A stretch of 15,052 nucleotides of DNA. It comes from Prevotellaceae bacterium. Lineage in GTDB: Bacteria > Bacteroidota > Bacteroidia > Bacteroidales > UBA932. The notes beneath the pieces were generated by a model. The model ran no database searches, was not told the DNA's origin, and saw only the letters and a program-made list of their open reading frames with translations. Positions 1 to 6,691 of this stretch are shown here, piece after piece (position 1 is the first letter of the stretch; each line of letters begins with the position of its first letter). The stretch lies in contig JAITHX010000246.1 in assembly GCA_031279735.1 (NCBI GenBank), positions 1-15,052 of the forward strand. The letters are read 5' to 3'. Position numbers and translations under genes: made by a program.

Positions 1-2
1 TC

Positions 3-245
3 AGTAAACTCAATTTTTATGTTTCGGCGGTGGACGATTTGCTCAAGGACAAAAACGATAACCCTACGATTGGACTTTTACTTTGTTCCGACAAAAAGAA
101 TAAAAAGGTGGAATACACCCTGCGAGGAAACATGCAGCCTTTGGGAGTGGCTTCTTATCTCACAAACAGGGAAATTAAAAATCTGCTGCCTTCCGAAGAA
201 GAGTTGGAAGCGGAACTCGACAAACTGAAAATGGCGGAAGATTAA
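3..245 (+). CDS. DUF1016/YhcG-type PDDEXK nuclease, C-terminal fragment
   Basis: Partial gene that enters from the left edge; 80 codons and the stop are visible. The reading frame is open from base 3, so the internal GTG at 30 is not the true start. The visible peptide (SKLNFYVSAVDDLL, NPTIGLLLCSDK, VEYTLRG, then QPLGVASYL) matches from memory the end of the DUF1016 (YhcG) family, where this stretch forms the last strands of a PDDEXK nuclease-like fold. The charged tail LPSEEELEAELDKLK is also typical. Family members are often linked to restriction-modification or mobile loci, but nothing here shows that context. The catalytic D/E-x-K residues should lie at or before the left edge and cannot be checked. 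The next genes are on the opposite strand and converge on it. Confidence 0.8.
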   Translation, partial: SKLNFYVSAVDDLLKDKNDNPTIGLLLCSDKKNKKVEYTLRGNMQPLGVASYLTNREIKNLLPSEEELEAELDKLKMAED

Positions 246-263
246 CTTGCGAATTACGAAACA

Positions 264-306
264 GGCTGTCGAACCCCGCATGTTTTCACCTGCATTTCCG
301 ACAGCC
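264..306. terminator. hairpin between convergent genes, possible terminator
   Basis: GGCTGTCG (264-271) pairs with CGACAGCC (299-306) around a 27-nt loop; a small inner GCA/TGC pair could extend the fold. It lies 19 bases after the stop of the plus-strand gene and downstream of the minus-strand operon, so it could terminate both. There is no clean U tract on either side, so the terminator role is inferred from position and pairing. Confidence 0.4.
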
Positions 307-337
307 CGCAGTAAAAATACAATTCTTTAATTTTCGT

Positions 338-418
338 TCAATATCCCGGATTCTGCTTCAACTCGGCATCCTTGTTGCAAATAGGCGTTTTCCTCTCTCC
401 GGCAGTTCTTTGTCGCTT
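338..418 (-). pseudogene. relic of a SusD C-terminus
   Basis: On the minus strand, just past the DUF3823 gene, a 26-codon open stretch ends in NKDAELKQNPGY and a TGA stop at 338-340. ELKQNPGY is the characteristic last line of SusD/RagB proteins. It is preceded by TPIC, where intact SusD proteins usually have a PIP motif. In this frame a stop lies upstream at 422-424, inside the DUF3823 gene, so the rest of the gene is missing. The intact SusD of this locus ends differently (PKLVKNPFH) and lies 770 bases away, so this is the end of a second SusD gene lost by deletion or replacement. The call rests on a short peptide. Confidence 0.55.
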
Positions 419-1091
419 ATTTCAGATTTACTTTCAGAACCTGCGTATAGTAAAATTCATTGGATAAAGTGGAACGTACCCCTATGCGGGCAAAAACATA
501 CGCATCGTTTTTCATATTTTCCGGTATTTCCGCCGTGATAGTCGCCTCGCTGCCGGCGGTATAGTCCGACAAGTTCAGTCCCGCCACCTTTTCGTGCCGA
601 TTCTGATCCGTCAGAACACTTTTTCCAAGATATAGATTAACGGATTGTATTTCCGCCGCTTCAACGATCTTTTCAATTGTAAGCCGGGCAGTGACGGCAC
701 CGGATTCCATCCTGAAGCTTTCGTTGCGAACAATAAAATAAGGTTTCACGGGCACATCGACAACCGTGTTTCCATTCACGTTTATCATGATGGTGTCGCC
801 CCATTGATCTTCCCATGGAGCGCCCGCCAGACGGACTATTTTATACTGTCCGTCGAACACGGATGCGGAGAAGGTGCCGTCGTGCGCTATATGCACCGAA
901 ATTTTCGTATATAGCTGATAGCCGGTCTGCCACAATTCCAATTGGGTTCCGTTCGTACGCACGCCTACCGGATTGCCGTTATAGACTACCCTACCGGAGA
1001 GAACGGCGCCGGGTTCGTCGAAATTATCGTATTCGCAACCTGCAAACAGCAAACAAACGAATGTCGAAACAAATAATATTCGTGCTTTCAT
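417..1091 (-). CDS. DUF3823-type surface lipoprotein of a SusCD locus
   Basis: A 224-residue lipoprotein. The signal peptide (MKARILFVSTFVCLLFAGC) ends in the lipobox LFAG|C with Cys19 as the acylated residue. Acidic residues just after the Cys (CEYDNFDEP) fit the surface-export signal of Bacteroidota lipoproteins. Next comes a carboxypeptidase-regulatory-like beta domain (AVLSGRVVYNGNPVG to about residue 115), then a second beta-rich half, as I know from DUF3823 proteins found beside SusC/SusD pairs. Such proteins are thought to help bind glycan at the cell surface; no catalytic motif is visible. It is the last gene of the operon, 17 bases after the SusD stop. The SusD relic follows its 3' end directly. 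Confidence 0.8.
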   Translation of the reverse strand: MKARILFVSTFVCLLFAGCEYDNFDEPGAVLSGRVVYNGNPVGVRTNGTQLELWQTGYQLYTKISVHIAHDGTFSASVFDGQYKIVRLAGAPWEDQWGDTIMINVNGNTVVDVPVKPYFIVRNESFRMESGAVTARLTIEKIVEAAEIQSVNLYLGKSVLTDQNRHEKVAGLNLSDYTAGSEATITAEIPENMKNDAYVFARIGVRSTLSNEFYYTQVLKVNLK

Positions 1092-1108
1092 CTTTCTGTC
1101 GTTTTTTA

Positions 1109-2953
1109 TTAATGGAATGGATTTTTAACAAGTTTGGGATTATTATTCAGTACCGCCTGCTCTATCGAGGAGTAATAATTGGCGGAGCGGAAGAATCGGG
1201 CTCTTTTGAAGCGTGTGGGGCGTACCCGTTCAAAAATATATTTGCCGTTGTCCGGATGTCCGGGACGGTAAATCCGGTACGGATACAGTCCATGCACAAC
1301 GGCATTCGGATCCGATTCCTGCCCGTTCCATACACGGTCGGCAATCCGCCACCGTTTCAGATCGAAATAGCGGTGATCCTCGAAAGCCAGCTCGATCCTG
1401 CGCTCGTTGCGGATGATGTCGATGCTGAGATTCGCAATGCTGTTTGCCGGAAATCCGCCGTGTATTTCTCTGAGAGTATTCGCATAATTTTTCGCTTCGG
1501 GTTCTTCGCCCAGCTCAAGGGCGGCTTCGGCGGCGTTCAGGTATATTTCGCCCAGTCGGAACCATGGCCACCAGTTTGAAGCTAAAGTGGGACGAACGCC
1601 GTTCTGAGGATCTTCGCCGACGAATTTACGGATATAAAACCCTGTATTGCTTACATACTGATCATTGTCTCTCGGCCCGTCGAATCCGGTGAGCTTTTTT
1701 CCGTCCTCTTCATACGTCGTACCCAAGTTGCCGACTTTGAATTTGTACTCTCCGTTTTCCCATGCGGCTACTCCCGCCTGTATATCCACAGACTGGGAAC
1801 GGAATTTACTGCCCGCATATACTACCGTACCGTACAGCCGGGCATCCTTGCCGGCGAAGATGTCTTCCATGTTTTCATAAGGAATATAATTTCCGTCGGA
1901 ATCCTTGTCCCGCAATGCTCCTCCGGAACCGTCGAGATAATCGAAGCTCTCCACCAGACTTAAGGAAGGAGTCAGCATGGACGAGCCTTCGATATCCGAC
2001 CGGAAACTTCTGACCACGTTGTCGTACGTGAATCCGTGAACTTTCCCTGTAGCGAAATCCTTCGCGAAGATTATTTCCTTTGCGCCTTTGTCCATAAACA
2101 GTTTGTAGAAGTTCTCTCCCTTAGCTCCCGCTCCCGGATTGTAAAGCTCATATTCCGAATTGGCAATGATGGCTTTCGAGGCTTCCAGTGATTTTTTGTA
2201 ATAATCGGGCGCTTTTCCCGACGGAATGCCAACTTCTCCGCCCGGAGTGGATATCGGTGCACTCATCAGACTGTTGTATTTGGCAATGGAGGCGGCGTAA
2301 AGCATCGCCCGACTTTGCAGAGCCAAAGCCGTATATTTATTGGCTCGCGTCCGGCTTCCTTCGGTTGCATTGAAATTCTCTTTTATTCCTTGAATTTCAT
2401 TGTAAATAAAATCGTAAATTTCCGTTTCCCGTGCGCGGGCAACCTGTAGCGGCACGGGATCGCCGCCGCCCGAATAGATCAGCTGGGTCGTAATCAGCGG
2501 AACTCCGCCCATACGTTTAACCAGCTCGAAATAAACGTAAGCCCGAATAAATCTAAGTTCCGCGCCGAATTGCTTCTTTTGCGCGTCCGTGATTTTCACG
2601 CTGTACGCTTCCATGTTTTCCAGCGCCAAATTGATATCCCGAATAAAGGTATAGTCCCAATAGCGACCGTAGCTGTCGCCGTAAGTCAAATCATTCCGCC
2701 CGTTCTGGTCAACGTGTCCCGACCACATGGCGTCGTCGAACTCCGCGCTTGTTCCGGTATTGAAAACGCCCGCAAGCTGCGGCAGCCTGTCGTAATAGTT
2801 TGCCAGAAGTCCCATGATCATACTGGCGTCGTTCCAAAGCTGTTCGTCCGTGATTCTATCCTTGGGCGTTCTTTCGAGCCAGCCGTCCTCGTTGCAGCCG
2901 GCAAACAGTCCGGCAGCGACTGCAAATAGCGATATGCAGATATACTTGTTCAT
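1109..2953 (-). CDS. SusD/RagB-family glycan-binding lipoprotein
   Basis: A 614-residue outer-membrane lipoprotein that should cap the SusC barrel and bind oligosaccharide outside the cell. The signal peptide ends in LFAG|C (Cys20), followed by NED, acidic residues typical of surface export. The SusD N-terminal half holds RFIRAYVYFELVKRMGGVPLI (about 130-150), a hallmark helix-turn of the family. The RagB/SusD C-terminal half holds WPWFRLGEIYLNAAEAALELG and RNERRIELAFEDHRYFDLKRW, and ends in NPKLVKNPFH. The length is slightly above the usual 500-600. It starts 11 bases after the SusC stop, so the two are surely co-transcribed. The ligand cannot be read from the sequence. Confidence 0.95.
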   Translation of the reverse strand: MNKYICISLFAVAAGLFAGCNEDGWLERTPKDRITDEQLWNDASMIMGLLANYYDRLPQLAGVFNTGTSAEFDDAMWSGHVDQNGRNDLTYGDSYGRYWDYTFIRDINLALENMEAYSVKITDAQKKQFGAELRFIRAYVYFELVKRMGGVPLITTQLIYSGGGDPVPLQVARARETEIYDFIYNEIQGIKENFNATEGSRTRANKYTALALQSRAMLYAASIAKYNSLMSAPISTPGGEVGIPSGKAPDYYKKSLEASKAIIANSEYELYNPGAGAKGENFYKLFMDKGAKEIIFAKDFATGKVHGFTYDNVVRSFRSDIEGSSMLTPSLSLVESFDYLDGSGGALRDKDSDGNYIPYENMEDIFAGKDARLYGTVVYAGSKFRSQSVDIQAGVAAWENGEYKFKVGNLGTTYEEDGKKLTGFDGPRDNDQYVSNTGFYIRKFVGEDPQNGVRPTLASNWWPWFRLGEIYLNAAEAALELGEEPEAKNYANTLREIHGGFPANSIANLSIDIIRNERRIELAFEDHRYFDLKRWRIADRVWNGQESDPNAVVHGLYPYRIYRPGHPDNGKYIFERVRPTRFKRARFFRSANYYSSIEQAVLNNNPKLVKNPFH

Positions 2954-2964
2954 AATTTTATTTG

Positions 2965-5900
2965 TTAAAACGTTACATTAAAACCTATCATAAATGTTCT
3001 TTGCTGCGGATACACCACTGCCGCCCTCGCTTCTATTTCGGGGTCGATGCCGTATTCCCGCACATTATCCAGCGAAAACACGTTGGACGCGCTGAGATAT
3101 ATCCGCAGCCTGCTGAGATGCATCCTGGTCAACAGACTTGCGGGCAAGCTGTATCCCAATTCCAGATTCTTCAGCCGAAGGAAGCGGACGTCATGCAGCC
3201 AGAAGTCGCTGTTTCTTCCGTTGTTCGCGCTGGTGCCCTTTCGGATGGCGGGATATTTTCCCGCTATCCATTCGCTGTCGGGATCATAAGGATCCGTGCG
3301 TCGCCATCTGTCTTCGAGGATATATGCGGGCGAGTTCCCGCCGGCGTGAAAGGGATTTCTCAACTCGTAATCCTGAAACCACGACTGCATGGCGGCACCC
3401 GCAAAATCCATGTTCAGGTCGAACTCTCTCCATCGCAATCCGATGTTTCCGCCGTAACTCATCATTGGCGCCCATCCGGTGGGATATCCGATCGGTCTTT
3501 CGTCCATGTCATTGATTATGCCGTCGCCGTTCACGTCCTTGTAAATAATGTCGCCCGGAAGCTGCGTCCTGTTGTTTTGTCCGTCATTATCAATCGGGTG
3601 ATTCCGTATTTCCTCTTCCGACCGAAACTGACCGACAGCCTGATAACCCCACCAGACTCCGCCCCAGCGGTTTTCTATGGAACTGCGGTATTCATTCCAC
3701 GAGTTCCCGAAACGCGGCTTGTATGTTTCGAGATTCCTGAAACGGGAATATGTAATGTTGGCGGCAACGCTGTATTCCAGTTCTCCCGCATTGTCGGCGT
3801 AAGCAATCATGCCCTCTGCGCCCCGATAAGCGTCCTTGTTGAGATTCTCGTTCGGCAAAGAGTAACCCACTTCGCTCGGCAGAAGAACGTCGTAGCGGGC
3901 GGCCGGCCGTCCCGAAATTATTTTCGTGAAGACATCCGACGTGAGGGAAAGCTTGTTGTCGAAAAGCTTAACATCGATACCTATGTCATACATCGTGTTT
4001 TTCTCCCACGAAAGATTTGTGACGGGCATCCCGCGCGGGCTTACCCCTATCACATATTGTCCGTCCAGTATGGCGCTTCCGCTGTTGAAATTATATCCCC
4101 CCAAATATCCGAACATGGACACGCCGGCTTCGCTTCCCGTTTGCCCGGCGGAAACTCTCAGCTTCAAATCGCCGACCGTCTTTTTCAGACTCTTGAAAAA
4201 CGGTTCGTCCGAAATGCGCCAGCCTGCCGAAACTCCGGGAAAGAATCCCCACCGCTTGCCGGCTGCATACAGATAGGAGGCGTCGTATCTGCCGAGTAAT
4301 TCCAGCATATACTTGTCCTTGTAACTGTAATTGATTCTTCCGATGTATCCCGACCTTGCCTGATAGCCCCATTCGTCGCCGTAGCCGGTAAGTTCCGCCA
4401 ATGTTTTAAAAGGAATGTAGTTGTTGGTCGGAGCGGTATTCGACCATCTGTTCGCCCGATCGTAATCCGATCTTTCATAAGCGAGAACGGCAGACAGTTT
4501 GTGATCGCCCATATCCTTTGAATAACTCAGTTGAAACTGTCCGTAGCGCGACGTCGCGTCGGTTTGCTCTTCGAGCCTCCATCTTGCACTCTGTCCTCCT
4601 CCGGGTATATACCTATCGTTCGTTCTGTCGTAAGTGTAAAACTCGTAGGAATACTGGAAACCGTCGAAATCAAGATGAGTATAGTTATGAGAATAAGTAA
4701 ACTTGGCCGACAGACCGAAATCGAATTTGTATTCGGCAAATAAATTTACATTCACGTTTTTAGTGTAATTATCCTTATATCCGGCAATATCTCTGTGGAA
4801 AAGAGCGGGATTCAGGTCGGGTCTGTTGGGTATCGCATTCATGTATCGCGGATTGTCGTTGGCATACGGTCCGTAGATCGGAATACTGCTGAAAAGAGAA
4901 AGTATGGAGGAAAAGTATCCGTCGCCGCCGGGCAGACCGACGTCCCTCGTGCGCTCCAGTCTGGCGTTCGTCTGCGTTCCGACGGTAAGTCCCTTCGCTA
5001 CATTGCTCTCAAGATTTATCTGCAGGTTGGTTCTGTTGTAATCGAAGTCTTTCATCATGGCTTCCTGAGCCGTATGCGACAGTGATAAATAATAGTTTGA
5101 CTTTTTCGAGCCTCCGAGCACATTTGCATTGAGATGATATTGCGGAACATTCTTCCGCATGATAATATCATAGTAATCGTAATTTTTATACCCCGGTTCC
5201 GTTCCGGCTTCCCATTTCGCCAATTCCTCCCTCGAATACAGCACGCTCGGATCTTTTCCCGCATTCTGCTCCGCTTCAACCAGCCCTCTCACGTATTGTC
5301 CAGCATTCGCCATTTCGGGAAAGCGCGTAAGGCTCTGCCAGCCGTAATAGCCGTTGACGTTTACCCTGACGTGATCCTCCTTGCGTCCTTTCTTCGTGGT
5401 CACCAGCACTACGCCGCTCGACGCCCGCAGCCCATAGACCGAGGCTGAGGCGTCCTTCAGTATGGAAATACTTTCAATGTCTTCCAGACTCAGGGCGTTG
5501 AATGCGTCTTCCCCCGACACGTTCGATTTTCCGAGCCAATTTCGGCTGGCGTCGCCGCCGTAAGGTATGCCGTCGATGACGTATAACGGTTTTCCCATAT
5601 TGCGAATCTCAATATTGATCCCTCGACCCGGACGCGCGTCCAGCGCACGGGTGGAGACTCCCGTCATTTTTCCGCTTAACGCTCCCGCAGTCGTCGTTGA
5701 AGAAGAACGCACCAAATCCTCCGCATTGATGTTGCTGATTGCCGTCGTTATTTTTCTCGTCGACTGCAAGCCATACCCCACCACGACCACCTCCTCCAGC
5801 GCCTTCTCGTCCTCCTCCAGCGTCACATTTATCTCCGTCCTCGCCCCGACGTCAATCTCCTGCGTAACATAGCCGATATACGAAAACTGCAGCGTCGCGT

Positions 5901-6138
5901 CCGCAGGCACGGCAATCTCGTATTTTCCGTCGCTGCCCGTTACGGCGCCCGTCGTCGCGTTTTTGACGATAATGTTCACTCCCGAAACAGGTTCGCCGCC
6001 GCCATCGACAACCCGTCCGTAAACCTTCGCGCTGTTCTGCCCGTGTCCGACAACCGAACAGAAACAGAAACAGAAACACAGCGGCAAAAATAGCAGGCAC
6101 AGCCGCCGTTTCACAAGTCCTAATTTTGAATTTCGCAT
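2965..6138 (-). CDS. SusC-type TonB-dependent outer-membrane transporter
   Basis: TonB-dependent importer of about 1057 residues that partners SusD. From the chosen start it has a basic n-region (MRNSKLGLVKRR), a hydrophobic core and a likely cleavage after GHG. Then come a carboxypeptidase-like domain (about 38-107), a TonB-box-like EEVVVVGYG (about 115-123), a plug domain with PLYVIDGIPYGG and SILKDASASVYGLRASSGVV, and a long beta barrel ending in MIGFNVTF with a terminal Phe. The frame is open further upstream to an ATG at 6177, but that codon overlaps the predicted -7 box (6175-6182), so initiation should be at 6138 or 6144 behind an A/T-rich leader. It is first in the operon with SusD and the DUF3823 lipoprotein. 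The hydrophobic core contains CFCFCFC, encoded by a tandem hexamer. Confidence 0.95.
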   Translation of the reverse strand: MRNSKLGLVKRRLCLLFLPLCFCFCFCSVVGHGQNSAKVYGRVVDGGGEPVSGVNIIVKNATTGAVTGSDGKYEIAVPADATLQFSYIGYVTQEIDVGARTEINVTLEEDEKALEEVVVVGYGLQSTRKITTAISNINAEDLVRSSSTTTAGALSGKMTGVSTRALDARPGRGINIEIRNMGKPLYVIDGIPYGGDASRNWLGKSNVSGEDAFNALSLEDIESISILKDASASVYGLRASSGVVLVTTKKGRKEDHVRVNVNGYYGWQSLTRFPEMANAGQYVRGLVEAEQNAGKDPSVLYSREELAKWEAGTEPGYKNYDYYDIIMRKNVPQYHLNANVLGGSKKSNYYLSLSHTAQEAMMKDFDYNRTNLQINLESNVAKGLTVGTQTNARLERTRDVGLPGGDGYFSSILSLFSSIPIYGPYANDNPRYMNAIPNRPDLNPALFHRDIAGYKDNYTKNVNVNLFAEYKFDFGLSAKFTYSHNYTHLDFDGFQYSYEFYTYDRTNDRYIPGGGQSARWRLEEQTDATSRYGQFQLSYSKDMGDHKLSAVLAYERSDYDRANRWSNTAPTNNYIPFKTLAELTGYGDEWGYQARSGYIGRINYSYKDKYMLELLGRYDASYLYAAGKRWGFFPGVSAGWRISDEPFFKSLKKTVGDLKLRVSAGQTGSEAGVSMFGYLGGYNFNSGSAILDGQYVIGVSPRGMPVTNLSWEKNTMYDIGIDVKLFDNKLSLTSDVFTKIISGRPAARYDVLLPSEVGYSLPNENLNKDAYRGAEGMIAYADNAGELEYSVAANITYSRFRNLETYKPRFGNSWNEYRSSIENRWGGVWWGYQAVGQFRSEEEIRNHPIDNDGQNNRTQLPGDIIYKDVNGDGIINDMDERPIGYPTGWAPMMSYGGNIGLRWREFDLNMDFAGAAMQSWFQDYELRNPFHAGGNSPAYILEDRWRRTDPYDPDSEWIAGKYPAIRKGTSANNGRNSDFWLHDVRFLRLKNLELGYSLPASLLTRMHLSRLRIYLSASNVFSLDNVREYGIDPEIEARAAVVYPQQRTFMIGFNVTF
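6057..6080. repeat. tandem hexamer in the SusC signal-peptide region
   Basis: Just under four copies of AACAGA on the plus strand (TGTTTC read on the minus strand) encode the CFCFCFC stretch of the signal peptide. Because the unit is six bases, copy-number change would lengthen or shorten the hydrophobic core by two residues without a frameshift. Confidence 0.75.
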
Positions 6139-6174
6139 AAACATTACATTTAAGTTGTTAAAATAAAGAATATG

Positions 6175-6182
6175 CAAAAGTA
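6175..6182 (-). promoter_or_regulatory. predicted -7 promoter element of the susCD operon
   Basis: Minus-strand TACTTTTG is a perfect match to the Bacteroidota -7 consensus TAnnTTTG. It places the transcript start near 6168, about 25-30 bases before the ATGs at 6144 and 6138. No TTTG is seen at the -33 position, as expected for a promoter needing an activator. The element sets the start of the SusC gene downstream of the ATG at 6177. Confidence 0.65.
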
Positions 6183-6209
6183 TCAGGTCTATAACGTTCC
6201 CTACGCCAT

Positions 6210-6241
6210 GTTTCGGGACAAATGAGCGGACGTTTCGGGAC
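6210..6241 (-). promoter_or_regulatory. direct-repeat operator, probable HTCS binding site
   Basis: Two identical 10-mers, GTCCCGAAAC on the minus strand, lie at 6232-6241 and 6210-6219, spaced 22 bases apart (about two helical turns). The promoter-proximal copy ends 27 bases before the -7 box, where an AraC-type activator would touch RNA polymerase. The HTCS encoded next door ends in an AraC domain with two helix-turn-helix motifs, which typically reads such spaced half-sites. The repeat is seen; the identity of the binding protein is inferred. Confidence 0.6.
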
Positions 6242-6247
6242 TTTGGA

Positions 6248-6280
6248 AATTAAGAATTAAGAATTAAGAATTAAGAATTG
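6248..6280. repeat. AATTAAG heptamer array
   Basis: Four perfect copies of AATTAAG (6248-6275), then a partial unit AATTG that runs into the palindromic element. The array begins six bases after the operator of the susCD promoter. Confidence 0.9.
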
Positions 6281-6660
6281 CCTGACGGACGTGTCAATTA
6301 CGAATTACGACGTGTCAATTACGAATTACGAATTACGAATTACGACTGCGGACGTGACAGCCGAAGCAGGTCGTAATTCGTAATTCGTAATTCGTAATTG
6401 ACAGCTCGTAATTCGTAATTCGTAATTGATTCGCCGAAGCCGGTCGTAATTCGTAATTCGTAATTCGTAATTGACAGGTCGTAATTCGTAATTCGTAATT
6501 GACAGCTCGTAATTCGTAATTCGTAATTCGTAATTGACAGGTCGTAATTCGTAATTCGTAATTCGTAATTGACAGCTCGTAATTCGTAATTCGTAATTCG
6601 TAATTGACAGGTCGTAATTCGTAATTCGTAATTCGTAATTGACACGTCCGTCAGGCAATT
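6276..6660. repeat. palindromic heptamer element with 35-bp inverted ends
   Basis: A 385-base element whose ends are perfect 35-base inverted repeats (6276-6310 against 6626-6660; outer part AATTGCCTGACGGACGTGTC). Inside is a perfect 33-bp hairpin (6314-6346 with 6370-6402) around a 23-nt loop. To its right the strand is filled with (CGTAATT)n in blocks of 28 or 35 bases (four or five heptamers), joined by GACAG and starting alternately with GTC and CTC. One block instead ends in GATTCGCCGAAGCCG, echoing the loop sequence. No gene is credible here. The element separates the HTCS gene from the promoter it probably controls, and could act as terminator, insulator or structured RNA; none of these is shown. 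Confidence 0.9.
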
Positions 6661-6691
6661 CATAATTCATAATTTATAATTCATAATTATT
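6657..6691. repeat. AATTCAT-type heptamers overlapping the end of the HTCS gene
   Basis: Five successive heptamers: AATTCAT, AATTCAT, AATTTAT, AATTCAT, AATTATT. Read on the minus strand, the last ones form the final codons (NNYEL) and stop (6674-6676) of the HTCS gene. The repeat region therefore overlaps the gene's 3' end. Confidence 0.85.

Noticed and set aside
2962..4299. 445-residue plus-strand frame opposite susC, and similar long frames opposite the HTCS gene (7119-8756 in another frame, 9167-10435)
   Set aside because: All are shadows of well-recognised genes with full domain content; their peptides are compositionally odd and match no family I know.
6276..6660. CRISPR array
   Set aside because: Blocks are joined by nearly constant short linkers and lack unique spacers; no cas gene is present.
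6326..6670. Long open frames on the minus strand with repeated NYELRIT peptide
   Set aside because: A seven-base repeat read in triplets gives the same seven residues in every frame, and AATTACG happens to create no stop. The open frames follow from the repeat and are not evidence of a protein.
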